The translations under genes were made by a program, and so were the position numbers. Positions 9,047 to 20,148 of a DNA stretch of 64,000 bases are shown one piece after another. This DNA is from Nitratireductor basaltis (GTDB lineage: Bacteria; Pseudomonadota; Alphaproteobacteria; Rhizobiales; Rhizobiaceae), in assembly GCF_000733725.1 (NCBI RefSeq), contig NZ_JMQM01000001.1, forward strand, positions 1,240,001-1,304,000, in the 5' to 3' direction. The notes under the pieces are model-generated. The model was not told the origin of the DNA. It did not search any database and saw nothing but the letters and a program-made list of their open reading frames with translations. Every line of letters begins with the position of its first letter. Position 1 is the stretch's first letter.

Positions 9047-9869
9047 CTGCATCTTCATCATCGCCGGACCGTCCGCGCGGCGGTACGGTGAAATGCCGTT
9101 TCTCCTGGCCACGAACGAATGAGAGCATGTCATCCACGACCGCGGAACCAGCGAAGGATTCCTCGACGCGGGCAATATTTGCCGCCATCGGCGCTGATGG
9201 ATCGAACAGGATGCGGTAAGCCTTGCGCAACGCGGATAGTTCGCTTCGCGCCATGCCGGACCGCTTCATGCCGACCACATTTAGACCCCGCAGCTTTGCG
9301 CGATCACCGACAGCCATGCCGTAGGGTATGACATCGCCGACCACCGCTGCAAAACCGCCGAGGAAGGCGTGATGGCCCACACGCACGAACTGATGAACGG
9401 CGGCATAGCCCGACAGGATGACGCCGTCCCCGATTTCGGAATGCCCGCCCAGCCCGGCGTAATTGGCCATGGTGACCTTGTTGCCGACGATACAGTCATG
9501 CGCCACATGGCTATAGGCCATCAGGTAGCAGTCATCACCGACCACGGTCGTACCGCGCCCTTTTTCGGTGCCCCGGTGGATGGTCATGCCTTCGCGGATG
9601 ATGCAATTTCGCCCCACCGACAAGGTGGTCGGTGCACCGTCATATTTCAGATCCTGCGGCGGCCCGCCGAGCGCGGCACCAGGATGGATCTCGCAGCCTT
9701 CGCCAATGGTGGTATGCCCCTGGATGCTGACATGTCCGACAAGGACAACATCATCCTTGAGCACCACATCGCAGCCGATATGGCAGAAGGGCCCGATACG
9801 CACGCCTGCGCCAATTTCCGCGCCTTCTTCTATGACCGCGCTTGGATGGATCTGTGTGCGAGCTGACAT
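9030..9869 (-). CDS. lpxA: UDP-N-acetylglucosamine acyltransferase
   Basis: First step of lipid A synthesis: transfer of 3-hydroxyacyl from ACP to the 3-OH of UDP-GlcNAc. It has 279 residues, with a left-handed beta-helix of hexapeptide repeats (IHPSAVIEEGAEIGAGVRIG and onwards) over about residues 1-190. The catalytic histidine lies in the MAYSHVAHDCIVGN segment, and an alpha-helical C-terminal domain follows. I take the ATG at 9869 rather than the TTG one codon upstream. It is 14 bases after fabZ. Confidence 0.97.
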   Translation of the reverse strand: MSARTQIHPSAVIEEGAEIGAGVRIGPFCHIGCDVVLKDDVVLVGHVSIQGHTTIGEGCEIHPGAALGGPPQDLKYDGAPTTLSVGRNCIIREGMTIHRGTEKGRGTTVVGDDCYLMAYSHVAHDCIVGNKVTMANYAGLGGHSEIGDGVILSGYAAVHQFVRVGHHAFLGGFAAVVGDVIPYGMAVGDRAKLRGLNVVGMKRSGMARSELSALRKAYRILFDPSAPMAANIARVEESFAGSAVVDDMLSFVRGQEKRHFTVPPRGRSGDDEDADAAEG

Positions 9870-9883
9870 CAAGGAATGCGCCT

Positions 9884-10345
9884 TCAGTCCTTGCCCGACA
9901 TCATCGCGGAAATGGTCGCTTCGGCAACCTTCGTGCCGTCAACCTTGGCCTCGCAGGCGAACTTCCAGATATTGCCCCGCTGCTTCTGCTTCTGCACGTG
10001 GATTTCCAGGCGATCACCCGGCACCACCGGCTTGCGGAACTTGGCGTTGTCGATGGTCATGAAATAAACCACCGATGGCTGTTCGTCGCCTGCACTCTTG
10101 ATGCAAATCGCGCCAGCCGTCTGAGCCATGGCTTCAACAATCAACACGCCGGGCATGACAGGCTGTCCGGGAAAATGTCCCATGAAGTGCGGCTCGTTGA
10201 AAGTAACGTTCTTGATGCCGACGGCTGAGTTGTCGGCGTCGATATTCTCGATCCGGTCGACCAGAAGGAAAGGATAGCGGTGCGGAAGCGCCTCAAGAAG
10301 TCCCAGGATATCGAGGCTGTTAAGCTTTTCACTCGCGTCAGTCAT
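9884..10345 (-). CDS. fabZ: 3-hydroxyacyl-[ACP] dehydratase
   Basis: Hot-dog-fold dehydratase of fatty-acid elongation, 153 residues. [13 protein letters not shown] and the active-site segment [27 protein letters not shown] (catalytic His and Glu) are intact. FabZ competes with LpxA/LpxC for hydroxyacyl-ACP, which is why it sits among lpx genes in many bacteria. I start at the ATG at 10345, which overlaps the lpxD stop by eight bases; the open frame extends 19 codons further upstream into lpxD. Confidence 0.97.
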   Translation of the reverse strand: MTDASEKLNSLDILGLLEALPHRYPFLLVDRIENIDADNSAVGIKNVTFNEPHFMGHFPGQPVMPGVLIVEAMAQTAGAICIKSAGDEQPSVVYFMTIDNAKFRKPVVPGDRLEIHVQKQKQRGNIWKFACEAKVDGTKVAEATISAMMSGKD

Positions 10346-11396
10346 TGCGCTTCTTTCCCTTGTTCTTTTCCTCAACAAGACCGCGTAACGCGGCGATCTC
10401 ACGGAATGCCTGGCGCATGGGCTGTGCAGGCGAACCTGCCCAGCGCTCGCCGGCTGGAATATCGTTCATCACACCGCTGGAAGCGGCCAGCTGGACGCGG
10501 TCGCCAATCGTGATGTGATCAGCAATGCCGACGCGGCCGCCCAGCATCACATAATCGCCGATCACGACCGAGCCGGACAGACCGCAATGGCCGGCGATCA
10601 CGCATCCCCGACCGATGCGCACATTATGCGCGACCTGCACGAGATTATCGATCTTGGTACCCTCGCCGATGATCGTATCGGACAAGGCACCGCGATCAAC
10701 CGTCGTATTGGCACCGATCTCGACATCATCCTGGATGACAACGCGCCCGATCTGCGGGTTCTTCTCGAGGCCTTTCGGTCCGGGCAAAAAGCCGAACCCG
10801 TCCTGGCCGACCTGCACGCCGCCATGGAGTATGACGCGATCCCCCAGAAGTGCGTGCTGCACACTCGTATTGGGTCCGATGAAACAGTCGCGTCCGATGC
10901 GTGTGCCGGGACCGACGACGGCGTTCGGCGCAACCACCGTGCCAGAACCGATCTGCACATTCGCACCGAGGACTGCGCCGGCTTCGACCGTTGCGCCCTG
11001 CTCCACGACCGCGGAATCGGCAATGACGGCGCGGGGCGAGATGCCGATCTCACCAGTCATGGGATGCGGACGGACCGCTTGCGGATAGAGAAGACGCCCA
11101 ACAGCGGCGAATACCATCTGCGGCTTGTCGGTGACGAGCACGGCAACGCCACTGGGTACGGACGCCACATGCTGCTGGCTGCACAGGATTGCTGCCGCAT
11201 TCAGGGACTGGAGGTCGGGGTTCTTGCGCTTCGGATCGATGAAAACCAACGCGCCCTCGCCGCCTTCAGCGACAGGTGCGAGATGCGTGATCACGTTTGG
11301 CGCAGAGCGATCATCTGCGAGTTGCGCGCCCGTAAGCGCTGCAATTTCGCCCGCCTGATAGTGGCGGGCGGGGCTGAAAAACACCGGATCGTTCAT
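10338..11396 (-). CDS. lpxD: UDP-3-O-acylglucosamine N-acyltransferase
   Basis: Third enzyme of lipid A synthesis, which N-acylates UDP-3-O-acylglucosamine. It has 352 residues: an N-terminal uridine-binding domain (to about residue 100, with [11 protein letters not shown]), a hexapeptide beta-helix ([20 protein letters not shown] and so on), and a C-terminal helix carrying [17 protein letters not shown]. The histidine of [11 protein letters not shown] is the expected catalytic base. The start is the ATG at 11396; the frame continues 43 codons upstream into bamA without family resemblance. A hairpin (11408-11432) separates it from bamA. Confidence 0.97.
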   Translation of the reverse strand: MNDPVFFSPARHYQAGEIAALTGAQLADDRSAPNVITHLAPVAEGGEGALVFIDPKRKNPDLQSLNAAAILCSQQHVASVPSGVAVLVTDKPQMVFAAVGRLLYPQAVRPHPMTGEIGISPRAVIADSAVVEQGATVEAGAVLGANVQIGSGTVVAPNAVVGPGTRIGRDCFIGPNTSVQHALLGDRVILHGGVQVGQDGFGFLPGPKGLEKNPQIGRVVIQDDVEIGANTTVDRGALSDTIIGEGTKIDNLVQVAHNVRIGRGCVIAGHCGLSGSVVIGDYVMLGGRVGIADHITIGDRVQLAASSGVMNDIPAGERWAGSPAQPMRQAFREIAALRGLVEEKNKGKKRND

Positions 11397-11407
11397 AAAT
11401 GCCTTTC

Positions 11408-11432
11408 GCCCGGGCGCTTCTCGCCCCCGGGC
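11408..11432 (-). other. Hairpin between bamA and lpxD
   Basis: The arms GCCCGGGCGC (11408-11417) and GCCCCCGGGC (11423-11432) pair with one mismatch around a five-base loop. No T run follows, so it is more likely an RNA-stability or attenuation element inside the operon than a full terminator. Confidence 0.45.
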
Positions 11433-11451
11433 TTGGACTTGTTTCGCGCGA

Positions 11452-13815
11452 CTAGAACCGGGTGGAGATACCGAAGTTCCAGTTCTGAATACGGTCGGTG
11501 TCTTCCTTGACCACCGGCTCGGCATAATCCACGCGCAGCGGACCGAATGGCGAAGCCCAGATCAAGCTGGCACCGACGGAAGCACGCCATGCCATGTCCG
11601 TTCCACCAACATCCGCGCTGGTGTAGTCGCTGCCGTAAAGCGTTGCCGCATCAGCAAATACCGCACCACGCAGACCGAAGCTTTCAGGAATGATCGGCAT
11701 CGGGAACTGCGCTTCCACCGTACCGTGGAAATAGGTGGTGCCGCCGAGATAGTCACGGCCGCCGCTGGATGTCGTCTCGTATGGACCGATACCGTTGTAT
11801 TTGAAGCCACGGATCATGCGGTCATTGCTGTTGAACTGGTCGAAGATGCGTAGTTTCTCGTCCCCGATCGCTGCGATGTGACCACCACCAACGGTAACGA
11901 GACCGACCAGATCGAGCTCGTCGGAGAGCATCTGGTAGTAGTTGGCGCGACCGGTAACCTTCACAAATTTCGCGTCACCGCCAAGGCCCGCAACTTCTGT
12001 CGTGATATTGGCATAAATGCCTTCACGCGGGCTCTGCAGATTGTCGATCGTGTTGTAGACGAGCGAACCGCTGACGGAAGACTTCTTCCAGGTACCCTGC
12101 CCGATGGCTTGATCTACGGCGGTGGAAACATCCGCGCTGTCGTAGTCATCGCCACGCGTATACTCTTCCTGAGAGTAGTTGTATGCGAGCTGTGCGGTCA
12201 GCGCCTCGGTGATCGGGAGGCCGAAGCGAACCGTCGCACCGGTGGTCTCGCGATCATAGATGTCCTGATCCGACGAGTTGGAGAAGGTCCGCGTGTTGCG
12301 GAATACATCGAAACCAGCGGCAATCCGGCGACCGAGGAAATAAGGCTCGGTGAAGGAGAAGCTGTAGTCGCGAGAATCCTCGCCACCCGAAGCCGAGAGC
12401 TTGATGAACTGGCCGCGGCCTAGGAAGTTGCGCTCGGTGACCGAACCCTGCAGCGAGAACCCGCCGCCGGAAGAATCACCGGTGGTGTAGCCTGCACCGA
12501 TTGAGAATTCACCGGTGGACTTCTCGACAACATCGACCACCAGAACAACCTGGTCAGGCTGGGAGCCCGGAACGGTCGCGATATTGACAACCTGGAAGTA
12601 GTTCAGGCGCTCGAGACGCTTCTTGGCGCGCTGCACGAGAACCTGGTTGAAGGCATCACCTTCCGACAGGTCGAACTCGCGGCGGATAACGTAGTCGCGC
12701 GTGCGGTTGTTGCCGCGGATCTCGATGCGCTCGATATAGGCGCGCGTGCCTTCGTCCACGGAATAGACAACCGAGATCGTCCGATTCTCGAAGTCGCGGC
12801 TGCCGCGGGGCGTCACTTCCGCGAAGGCATAGCCAAGGCCGGCCACTTCTTCGGTAAGTGCGATAATGCTGTTCTCCACATCCTCGGCACTGTAGGTGCC
12901 GCCGGCACGCGTCTGGATCACGCGCTGAAGGGTCTGGGTGTCAACACCGGGAATCGTCGTCTCGATCGCGACGTCGGAGAAGGTGTAACGCTGCCCTTCC
13001 TCGATCGTGAAGGTAACGTTGTACTCGTTGTCGGCACCGAGATTGCCCGAGGAGGAGATGATGCGGAAATCCGCATAGCCGCGATTGTAATAGAAGCGGC
13101 GCAGAGCTTCCTCATCCGCGCGCAGACGGTTCTCGTCATAGATATCGTCGCGCATCAGGAACGAAAGGAAGTTGGACTGCTTGGTCGAAACCACGTCACG
13201 CAGACGGCGATCGCTGAAGGCATTGTTGCCAACAAAGCTGATCGAACCGATCTTGGTGCGGCCGCCTTCCTGAACCTCATAGACCACATTGACGCGGCCA
13301 TCAGCCAGTTCCTGGACGCGCGGCGTCACAGTCGCCTCATCGCGGCCAATCTTGCTGTAGGCATCGCGGATCGCCTGGGCATCGGCTTCCATGGCCGTGT
13401 TCGAGAAGGCAGCGCGCGGACGCAGCTGAACGGCCTGCTCGAGGTTGCGGTCCTTGATCTTCTTGTTGCCCTGGAACAGCACCTGGTTGACGATGGCGTA
13501 TTCATCAACGGTCACGACAAGCGTGGAGCCCTGCTGCGTCACGGAGACGTCAGCAAAAAGGCCGGTGTTGAAAAGCTGCTTCACAGCCTCGCTCAGATCA
13601 GCCTGGGTGAAGGACTGTCCGGGCGTGATGCCTACGTAGTTGCGAATGGTCTCGGCATCGACGCGCCGATTCCCGCGCACCTCGATCCGGCTTACTGTTG
13701 CGGCGTCCGCAACGGATACCGCCGCAAGCTGCACAGCAACCGCGCCAGACATGACCATTCCGGCCGAGAGCGCTACCGCCGATACGGCGCACATGAAACT
13801 GGAAGCTGCCTTCAT
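11452..13815 (-). CDS. bamA: outer membrane protein assembly factor BamA
   Basis: Core of the BAM complex that folds and inserts beta-barrel proteins into the outer membrane. It has 787 residues: a signal peptide (about residues 1-38, ending in VSVADA), five POTRA domains (starting at [19 protein letters not shown]), then a 16-strand barrel. The conserved L6 motif appears as MIRGFKYNG (the VRGF type). The C-terminus [10 protein letters not shown] ends in the terminal Phe typical of outer-membrane proteins. It lies between rseP and lpxD. The skp gene that follows bamA in E. coli is missing. Confidence 0.98.
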   Translation of the reverse strand: MKAASSFMCAVSAVALSAGMVMSGAVAVQLAAVSVADAATVSRIEVRGNRRVDAETIRNYVGITPGQSFTQADLSEAVKQLFNTGLFADVSVTQQGSTLVVTVDEYAIVNQVLFQGNKKIKDRNLEQAVQLRPRAAFSNTAMEADAQAIRDAYSKIGRDEATVTPRVQELADGRVNVVYEVQEGGRTKIGSISFVGNNAFSDRRLRDVVSTKQSNFLSFLMRDDIYDENRLRADEEALRRFYYNRGYADFRIISSSGNLGADNEYNVTFTIEEGQRYTFSDVAIETTIPGVDTQTLQRVIQTRAGGTYSAEDVENSIIALTEEVAGLGYAFAEVTPRGSRDFENRTISVVYSVDEGTRAYIERIEIRGNNRTRDYVIRREFDLSEGDAFNQVLVQRAKKRLERLNYFQVVNIATVPGSQPDQVVLVVDVVEKSTGEFSIGAGYTTGDSSGGGFSLQGSVTERNFLGRGQFIKLSASGGEDSRDYSFSFTEPYFLGRRIAAGFDVFRNTRTFSNSSDQDIYDRETTGATVRFGLPITEALTAQLAYNYSQEEYTRGDDYDSADVSTAVDQAIGQGTWKKSSVSGSLVYNTIDNLQSPREGIYANITTEVAGLGGDAKFVKVTGRANYYQMLSDELDLVGLVTVGGGHIAAIGDEKLRIFDQFNSNDRMIRGFKYNGIGPYETTSSGGRDYLGGTTYFHGTVEAQFPMPIIPESFGLRGAVFADAATLYGSDYTSADVGGTDMAWRASVGASLIWASPFGPLRVDYAEPVVKEDTDRIQNWNFGISTRF

Positions 13816-14061
13816 TGGGCCTTAAAACCTTCTATTCTCGTTATCCCCGGGCGAGAAATCCGGACAAGCGGGCAATGTGCCTACGGTAATAGCCGGATTT
13901 TCCATACACGCAAGGGATCTGGTTAATTTGCGTTTACGAAACTCAGCTTCGTGACCGTAGAGCCACGCTAATCTCCCGCCTTGGTAAACACTCTCACAAC
14001 AATCACAACCCTGGAGCAAGCTAGGCCTGCCTGATTCCCGCAGCAACATACTCGCTTGGCT

Positions 14062-15198
14062 CTAGCAACCAAAGAGGTCGTTCCAGAAAACAAACCCCAT
14101 AAATGCGAGCACGACCAGCATGCCAACGCGATAAAACTGCTCCATGACCTGCTCCGACACCGGTCGGCGCATCACGGCCTCCAAGCCGTAGAACATCAGG
14201 TGCCCGCCATCAAGCGGTGGAATGGGCAAAAGATTGAGAATGCCGATACCAACGGACAGCAGCGCGACCAACTGTATCAGCCATTCGAAGCCGAGCGTCG
14301 CAGCCTTGCCAGCCATGTCAGCAATCTTGACCGGCCCTCCCAGCTGGCAGCGGTCCTCGCGCCCCGTCACAAGGCGTTTCATGAACTGACCGGTGCGCAA
14401 CATGATGAAACCGGTTTCCGCGACGCCTTCCTTCAGCGCCTCGAGGGGGCCGAATTCCACGCGGCGGAACTGTCCCAGCTCCTCATTGTTGACGACGCCG
14501 ATCACGCCGATCTTGACCGTGTTGCCAAGCGCGTCCTTCTGCTCAACGATTTCCGGCGTTGCAGTAACCTCTACCTCTTCGCCCTCACGCACCAGCGTTA
14601 TGCGCAACGGATCACCTGCCCTGCCCGAGACGAGCCGCTGCACATCGGAAAATGTTTCGACGCGTGTCCCCTCCACTGCGAAGAAGCGATCGCCAGGCTG
14701 GATGCCGGCTTCAGCTGCAGGACTGTCGGGGCGCACTTCGGCCACCATGGGTTCGGAAACGAATTTCCCGAACATGGCAAACATCACGGTGAAGACGGCA
14801 ATCGTCAGGAGGAAATTGAATAAAGGACCGGCGAAAACCGTTGCCGCGCGTTTCCAGACAGGTTGCGTATGGAAGGCGACCTTGCGCTCTTCCTCGCTCA
14901 GATTGTCGTCTGCCGCATCGGGACGGCTTGTCACTGACATGTCGCCCGCAAACTTCACGTATCCGCCCAGCGGGATAGCCGAGAGCTTCCATCGCGTGCC
15001 GCGACGATCATTGAAGCCGAAAAGTTCCGGCCCGAAACCAATGGAGAAAGCCCGCACGCCGATACCGCACCAGCGCCCCACAAGATAGTGACCCATCTCG
15101 TGGACGAAGACGACTATGGTCAGCACGAAAAGAAATGGCAGGATCGTGCCAAGCATGAAGTTCATCAACCACATGAGTGAAGCGGTAATTTCGGCCAA
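14062..15198 (-). CDS. rseP: site-2 intramembrane zinc metalloprotease RseP
   Basis: Inner-membrane protease that cuts anti-sigma factors in the envelope-stress response and clears remnant signal peptides. It has 378 residues: HEMGH zinc motif near residue 33 in the first membrane segment, a single PDZ domain (about residues 125-205, MVAEVRPDSPAAEAGIQPGD), and LDGGH in the third membrane segment. E. coli RseP has two PDZ domains; one is common in alphaproteobacteria. The start is most likely TTG at 15198, with AGGA about nine bases upstream; an ATG at 15174 lacks a ribosome-binding site. The 246 bases before bamA hold no gene. Confidence 0.95.
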   Translation of the reverse strand: MAEITASLMWLMNFMLGTILPFLFVLTIVVFVHEMGHYLVGRWCGIGVRAFSIGFGPELFGFNDRRGTRWKLSAIPLGGYVKFAGDMSVTSRPDAADDNLSEEERKVAFHTQPVWKRAATVFAGPLFNFLLTIAVFTVMFAMFGKFVSEPMVAEVRPDSPAAEAGIQPGDRFFAVEGTRVETFSDVQRLVSGRAGDPLRITLVREGEEVEVTATPEIVEQKDALGNTVKIGVIGVVNNEELGQFRRVEFGPLEALKEGVAETGFIMLRTGQFMKRLVTGREDRCQLGGPVKIADMAGKAATLGFEWLIQLVALLSVGIGILNLLPIPPLDGGHLMFYGLEAVMRRPVSEQVMEQFYRVGMLVVLAFMGFVFWNDLFGC

Positions 15199-15231
15199 AC
15201 CAGTTTCCTGTCACCAACTCGATTTTCAGAA

Positions 15232-15252
15232 CCGGCTCCTGAGTCGAGCCGG
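15232..15252 (-). other. Hairpin between cdsA and rseP
   Basis: A perfect inverted repeat CCGGCTC / GAGCCGG with a seven-base spacer in the 66-base gap before rseP. It lies just upstream of the rseP ribosome-binding site. No T run follows, so its role is unknown. Confidence 0.4.
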
Positions 15253-15264
15253 GAGGGGTACCAC

Positions 15265-16122
15265 CTACTGACCCAACAGGCCGTCGGGCAGCGTACCCGC
15301 GAAGCCTGCCAGCGCCAGTGCCGCGTAGAGCAGCAAGGCAGCAGCAATCAATCCATCAACACGATCCATCACGCCACCATGACCGGGAATCAGCCTTCCT
15401 GAATCCTTGACGCCGGTGCGCCGCTTCAGAGCCGATTCGAACAGGTCGCCGGCCTGTGACATGATGGAAAGCGCCACCGCCAGTATTGCTGCGAATATCA
15501 GAGCGGAACCGGATATGCCCATTACCTGAATGAGCGCCACGCCTGCCACCGCAGCTCCAACGGTTCCACCCACCGCCCCGCTCCAGGTCTTTCCGGGCGA
15601 GATGCTTGGTGCAAGCTTCGGTCCGCCAATCGCACGCCCGACGAAATAGGCCACGATGTCCGTCGCCCAGACCACGGCGTAAAGATAAAGCACGATGATG
15701 AGGCCATCCATCGTGTCATTGCGCAGTGTCGCGATTGCCAGCGCAGGCAAGGCCGCATAGGCAACCCCATAGGCGTTCCAGAACCGGACATTGCTGCCCA
15801 TGGCGTGCAACCCAACCAGAAGGCTTGCAAGTGCAATGCCGATCACGACCACCCAGTCAGGCAGGCCGATCACCAGTGGTGCCAGGGAAGCCACCAGTGC
15901 ACCCCAGCCGATCAGTCGGTTGTCACGTGGCAATGTCGGCTTCATGCCCGTCCATTCATAGTAGACAAGCAGTGCCAACAGCACAGCGAACAGCCGGTAA
16001 GTCACACCACCCAGGAAGGTTGCAAACAGCACAATCACTGCCATGACCAGCGCGGAAAGGGCTCTCACGCGCAGATCGCTCTTCGGTTTCGCCATAGGTT
16101 GGGCGGCCGGCTCACTGGTCAT
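15265..16122 (-). CDS. cdsA: phosphatidate cytidylyltransferase
   Basis: Makes CDP-diacylglycerol from phosphatidate and CTP, the branch point of phospholipid synthesis. It has 285 residues and about eight membrane segments. The family signature near the C-terminus is intact: [20 protein letters not shown] followed by GVMDRVDG. Its ATG overlaps the uppS stop (ATGA), implying translational coupling. The first 17 residues are hydrophilic. Confidence 0.97.
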   Translation of the reverse strand: MTSEPAAQPMAKPKSDLRVRALSALVMAVIVLFATFLGGVTYRLFAVLLALLVYYEWTGMKPTLPRDNRLIGWGALVASLAPLVIGLPDWVVVIGIALASLLVGLHAMGSNVRFWNAYGVAYAALPALAIATLRNDTMDGLIIVLYLYAVVWATDIVAYFVGRAIGGPKLAPSISPGKTWSGAVGGTVGAAVAGVALIQVMGISGSALIFAAILAVALSIMSQAGDLFESALKRRTGVKDSGRLIPGHGGVMDRVDGLIAAALLLYAALALAGFAGTLPDGLLGQ

Positions 16123-16835
16123 AATGCTGCTTCCTGTACCCCGACACCGCCGTAACGGCGGTCACGGCCGGCATAGATCTCCAATGCATCTGCCAGATGG
16201 TCGTGGCCGAAATCCGGCCAGTTCACCGGCAGGAACACGAATTCCGAATAGGCCGCCTGCCAAAGCAGGAAGTTTGAAAGACGCTGCTCGCCGCTCGTGC
16301 GCAAGATCAGGTCCGGGTCAGGAATATCTGCAGTATCAAGCGCGCCCGCCATGCGTTCGGGGGTTATATCGCTCGGGTCCAGTTCGCCCCTGGCAACCTG
16401 GCGGGCAAGCTTCTCGGCCGCGCGCGCCAGTTCGTCACGGGACCCGTAATTGAACGCGACGACCAGCGTCATGTTGGTGTTGTCGACCGTCAGGCTTTCG
16501 GCCTCCTCAAGAAGGCGCAGGATATCCGGTGCCAGCCCCTCGCGGCGCCCGAGAATGCGGACGCGAACACCGTTTCTGTGGAGATCCGCCAGATCGCGGC
16601 GAATGAAATGCTTCAGGAGTCCCATCAGGTCATTGATCTCGGCCTTGGGACGAGACCAGTTTTCAGACGAAAACGCGTAGACCGTCAAATAGGTGATGCC
16701 CAAATCACCCGCCGCACGAACGGTGCGGCGCAGCGCTTCGACGCCCGCGCGATGGCCGGCGGAACGGGGCAAACCACGCGCCTTCGCCCAGCGTCCGTTA
16801 CCGTCCATTATGATTGCCACATGCGCAGGCGTCAT
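16119..16835 (-). CDS. uppS: undecaprenyl diphosphate synthase
   Basis: cis-prenyltransferase producing the undecaprenyl carrier of peptidoglycan and polysaccharide synthesis. It has 238 residues. [20 protein letters not shown] carries the catalytic Asp and FPP-binding residues; [11 protein letters not shown] and the C-terminal [18 protein letters not shown] (isopentenyl diphosphate-binding) are complete. It directly follows frr, 40 bases away; the dxr gene found between frr and uppS in many proteobacteria is absent. Confidence 0.97.
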   Translation of the reverse strand: MTPAHVAIIMDGNGRWAKARGLPRSAGHRAGVEALRRTVRAAGDLGITYLTVYAFSSENWSRPKAEINDLMGLLKHFIRRDLADLHRNGVRVRILGRREGLAPDILRLLEEAESLTVDNTNMTLVVAFNYGSRDELARAAEKLARQVARGELDPSDITPERMAGALDTADIPDPDLILRTSGEQRLSNFLLWQAAYSEFVFLPVNWPDFGHDHLADALEIYAGRDRRYGGVGVQEAAL

Positions 16836-16875
16836 GAATGCTCCCTGTATGGTGCGAGTTGCCGCGCCTGCGGCA

Positions 16876-17436
16876 CTACACCTGCATGATTTCCGCTTCC
16901 TTGGTCGTCAGCAGCTTGTCGATTTCCTTTATGCGGTCATCGACCATTTTCTGCACGCGGTCGGACTGCTGGCGATGTTCATCCTCACTGATGTCACCAT
17001 CCTTCTCGGCCTTCTTGAGCTGCTCCATTCCGTCGCGGCGCACATGGCGGGCTGCGACGCGGGCATTCTCGGCATATTGATGTGCAATCTTCACCAGTTC
17101 CTTGCGGCGCTCTTCGTTGAGCTCCGGCAAAGGAATACGCAGCGTGTTGCCATCGACAATCGGGTTGAAGCCCAGATTGGACTCGCGGATTGCCTTGTCC
17201 ACGGCCTGCACCATGGACTGATCCCAAATCGACACCGAAATCATCCGCGGTTCCGGGACGGAGACGGTTCCCACCTGGCTGATCGGCATGGAGGAACCAT
17301 AGGCCTCGACATGGATCGGGTCGAGCAGATTGGCGGATGCGCGCCCCGTGCGCAGCGATGCCAGATCATGCTTGAATGCATTCACCGCGCCATCCATGCG
17401 GCGCGACAAGTCGTTGAAATCTATACCATCAGGCAT
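16876..17436 (-). CDS. frr: ribosome recycling factor
   Basis: Splits post-termination ribosomes together with EF-G. It has 186 residues, the usual length, and a two-domain helix/hinge architecture: N-terminal [20 protein letters not shown], then [20 protein letters not shown], and a C-terminal helix rich in Lys and Glu. It is 19 bases after pyrH in the same run, as in most bacteria. Confidence 0.98.
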   Translation of the reverse strand: MPDGIDFNDLSRRMDGAVNAFKHDLASLRTGRASANLLDPIHVEAYGSSMPISQVGTVSVPEPRMISVSIWDQSMVQAVDKAIRESNLGFNPIVDGNTLRIPLPELNEERRKELVKIAHQYAENARVAARHVRRDGMEQLKKAEKDGDISEDEHRQQSDRVQKMVDDRIKEIDKLLTTKEAEIMQV

Positions 17437-17455
17437 GTTACTCTCCCCTTAGGCC

Positions 17456-18190
17456 TTAATGCGGGTCAGCTTGCGCGGCATCTTCTACCACGGTGCAGTG
17501 CCCGCCGCCTTTCAGAATGGCTCCGAACCCGCCTTCTTCGTGAATCGAGAAAACGATTATCGGAATGTGGTTCTCGCGTGCAAGGGCGATTGCCGCGGTG
17601 TCCATGACTGCAAGACCATCGGCCATCACCTGCTGGTGGCTGATGCGCTCGTAGCGGGTTGCAGCCGGGTCCTTTTTCGGATCAGCCGAATAGACGCCAT
17701 CCACCTGCGTGCCCTTGAACAAGGCGTCGGCACCGATTTCTGCAGCGCGCAATGCGGCGGCCGAATCGGTGGTGAAGAACGGGTTGCCCGTCCCGCCGGC
17801 GAAGATGACGACCTTGCCCTGGTTCATATAGGTGGTTGCCTGGCGCTGTGAAAAGCTTTCGCAAAGCTCTGGCATTGCAATGGCTGACAAGACCACAGCC
17901 TCGACGCCGATCTTCACCAGGGAGGTGCGCAGTGCGAGCGAATTGATGACCGTTGCCAACATACCCATATGGTCGCCGGTCACGCGATCGCCGCCCTTGG
18001 AGGCAACTGCCACACCCCGGAAAATGTTGCCGCCGCCGATGACGACACCGACTTCCACGCCAAGCGAGCGTGCTTCGGCGATGTCTCTTGCGATGCGGTC
18101 GACGACCGAAACGTCAATACCGAAGCCCTGGCTTCCCATCAGCGCCTCGCCCGAGGCTTTCAGTACAACGCGGCGATAGCGTGTGGTCAC
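17456..18190 (-). CDS. pyrH: UMP kinase
   Basis: Hexameric bacterial UMP kinase of the amino-acid kinase fold, feeding UDP to nucleotide and envelope synthesis. It has 244 residues: RVVLKASGEALMG at the N-terminus, GGGNIFRG in the phosphate-binding loop, and DALFKGTQVDGVYSADPKK in the nucleotide region. I chose GTG at 18190 because AGGGAG lies eight bases before it; a GTG at 18211 would add seven residues. Confidence 0.96.
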   Translation of the reverse strand: MTTRYRRVVLKASGEALMGSQGFGIDVSVVDRIARDIAEARSLGVEVGVVIGGGNIFRGVAVASKGGDRVTGDHMGMLATVINSLALRTSLVKIGVEAVVLSAIAMPELCESFSQRQATTYMNQGKVVIFAGGTGNPFFTTDSAAALRAAEIGADALFKGTQVDGVYSADPKKDPAATRYERISHQQVMADGLAVMDTAAIALARENHIPIIVFSIHEEGGFGAILKGGGHCTVVEDAAQADPH

Positions 18191-18263
18191 GATCTGCTCC
18201 CTGTCCGGCACGACCCGGCACGAATTGCGCGAACCGGGCTATCATTTCCTTGTCGCCTACACG

Positions 18264-18293
18264 AAGGGCACCGCGTTGTCACGCGATGCCCTT
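18264..18293 (-). other. Hairpin between tsf and pyrH
   Basis: AAGGGCACCGCG (18264-18275) and CGCGATGCCCTTT (18282-18293) form a long stem with one G-T pair and a short loop. A smaller stem AACTCA/TGAGTT lies directly after the tsf stop (18299-18314). No clear T run follows on the minus strand. Partial termination or mRNA protection between tsf and pyrH is plausible. Confidence 0.5.
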
Positions 18294-18316
18294 TGTTTAA
18301 CTCAGCAATGAGTTGC

Positions 18317-19240
18317 TTACTTCTTTACGGCCGCAGCCACTTCTGCCGCGAAATCCGATTCTTCCTTCTCGACACCCTCACCGAGAGCGAAGCGAACGAA
18401 GCTGACGATCTTTGCCGGAGCGCCGATCTCCTTCTCGGCTTCGGCAAGCGCCTGCTCGACGGTCTGGTCAGGATTGACGACGAAAGCCTGCTTCATGAGC
18501 ACAACTTCCTCGAAGAACTTGCGCATGCGGCCTTCCACCATCTTCTCGATGATGTTTTCCGGCTTGCCGGACTGGCGTGCCTGGTCGGAGAAGATCTCCT
18601 TCTCGCGAGCAACGGCTGCCGGATCGACTTCAGCCTCGGAAAGAGCCAGAGGGTTGATTGCAGCTACATGCATCGCAACCTGACGACCGAATGCGCGAGC
18701 AGCATCCGCATTGCCTTCGGTCTCGATGGCAACGAGAACGCCGATCTTGCCAAGGCCGTCTGCAGCAGCGTTGTGGATGTAGCTGGCAACAGCACCCTTC
18801 TCCACGGAAAGCTTGGCCGAGCGGCGCAGGGACATGTTCTCACCGATCGTGGCGATTGCGTCCTTGATGGTATCCGAAACGGACTTGCCGGAAGCCGGAT
18901 AGTCGGCGGCGGCTACCGCATCAACCGAACCATCGGTAGAGAGCGCAACCTGTGCGACGTTCTTCACCAGTTCCTGGAAGGCGTCGTTGCGAGCAACGAA
19001 GTCGGTCTCGGAGTTGATCTCGACGACCACGGCGCTGTTGTCATCGGCTGCAACGCCGATCAGGCCTTCAGCTGCCGTACGGCCAGCCTTCTTGTCAGCC
19101 TTGGAGATACCCTTCTTGCGCAGCCAGTCGACAGCTGCTTCCAGGTCGCCGCCCGTTTCCGCCAGTGCCGTCTTGCAGTCCATCATGCCTGCGCCAGTCA
19201 TCTCGCGCAGTTCTTTGACCTGTGCCGCTGAAATGCTCAT
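18317..19240 (-). CDS. tsf: translation elongation factor Ts
   Basis: Nucleotide exchange factor for EF-Tu. It has 307 residues, full length: N-terminal domain [20 protein letters not shown] with TDFVARND, the core subdomains, and the C-terminal module. The cluster neighbours rpsB and pyrH are the universal ones. Two GC-rich hairpins precede it after rpsB (19271-19325). Confidence 0.98.
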   Translation of the reverse strand: MSISAAQVKELREMTGAGMMDCKTALAETGGDLEAAVDWLRKKGISKADKKAGRTAAEGLIGVAADDNSAVVVEINSETDFVARNDAFQELVKNVAQVALSTDGSVDAVAAADYPASGKSVSDTIKDAIATIGENMSLRRSAKLSVEKGAVASYIHNAAADGLGKIGVLVAIETEGNADAARAFGRQVAMHVAAINPLALSEAEVDPAAVAREKEIFSDQARQSGKPENIIEKMVEGRMRKFFEEVVLMKQAFVVNPDQTVEQALAEAEKEIGAPAKIVSFVRFALGEGVEKEESDFAAEVAAAVKK

Positions 19241-19270
19241 TGTCGCCTCTTCAATATCAAATTGCGTGAA

Positions 19271-19325
19271 CGGCCGGGCATTGGATGCACCGGCCGCTTG
19301 ATGAACGGGGGCAATCGAGCCCCCG
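19271..19325 (-). other. Two GC-rich hairpins between rpsB and tsf
   Basis: CGGGGGC/GCCCCCG with a six-base loop (19306-19325) and CGGCCGG/CCGGCCG-type arms (19271-19296) lie back to back in the rpsB-tsf gap. Neither is followed by a T run on the minus strand. Such structures commonly tune the S2:EF-Ts ratio, but that is inference here. Confidence 0.5.
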
Positions 19326-19362
19326 CACTACCATTTGTGTGAACCTCAAGAGAGGCCCACTA

Positions 19363-20148
19363 TCAGCCGTTTTTCGCCTCTTCGGCAGCCGGAGCTTCTT
19401 CAAGAGCAGCTTCGGCCGGAGCCTCTTCCATGGCGCCCATATCCATGCCGAGCGCGCCCTGCTGGCGCTCGATGCCATCGATGGCAGCCTTGGCGATGAG
19501 GTCGCAATACAGAGCAATTGCACGCGATGCGTCGTCATTGCCCGGAATCGGGTAGTCGACAATGTCGGGATCGCAGTTGGAGTCGGTGATGGCGACAACC
19601 GGGATACCAAGGCGGCGTGCTTCCTGAATGGCAATCGCTTCCTTGTTGGTGTCGATCACGAACATCATGTCGGGCGTGGAGCCCATGTCGCGGATACCGC
19701 CGAGAGCACGCTCGAGCTTGTCGCGCTCGCGCTCGAGGTTCAGACGCTCTTTCTTGGTGAAGCCGGAAGCATCGCCTGCCAGCAGTTCGTCAAGACGACG
19801 CAGGCGCTGGATGGAGTGCGAAATCGTCTTCCAGTTCGTCATCATGCCGCCAAGCCAGCGGGAGTTGACGTAGTACTGGGCGGAACGACGTGCGGAATCT
19901 GCAACGATCTCGGAAGCCTGACGCTTGGTGCCGACGAACAGAACGCGGCCACCCTTGGCGACGGTGTCGGAAACAGCCTTCAGCGCCTGATGCAGCAGCG
20001 GAACGGTCTGGCTGAGATCGAGAATGTGAATATTGTTGCGGGCACCAAAGATGTAAGGGCCCATTTTCGGGTTCCAGCGGTGAGTCTGGTGGCCGAAGTG
20101 AACGCCGGCCTCGAGGAGCTGGCGCATGCTGAAATCAGGCAATGCCAT
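19363..20148 (-). CDS. rpsB: 30S ribosomal protein S2
   Basis: Small-subunit protein S2, 261 residues. Typical landmarks are [33 protein letters not shown] and [20 protein letters not shown]. The C-terminus has an acidic Ala/Glu-rich tail (about residues 235-261) beyond the E. coli length, as in many alphaproteobacteria. It is the first gene of the thirteen-gene minus-strand run; a promoter candidate lies upstream at 20264-20292. Confidence 0.98.
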   Translation of the reverse strand: MALPDFSMRQLLEAGVHFGHQTHRWNPKMGPYIFGARNNIHILDLSQTVPLLHQALKAVSDTVAKGGRVLFVGTKRQASEIVADSARRSAQYYVNSRWLGGMMTNWKTISHSIQRLRRLDELLAGDASGFTKKERLNLERERDKLERALGGIRDMGSTPDMMFVIDTNKEAIAIQEARRLGIPVVAITDSNCDPDIVDYPIPGNDDASRAIALYCDLIAKAAIDGIERQQGALGMDMGAMEEAPAEAALEEAPAAEEAKNG

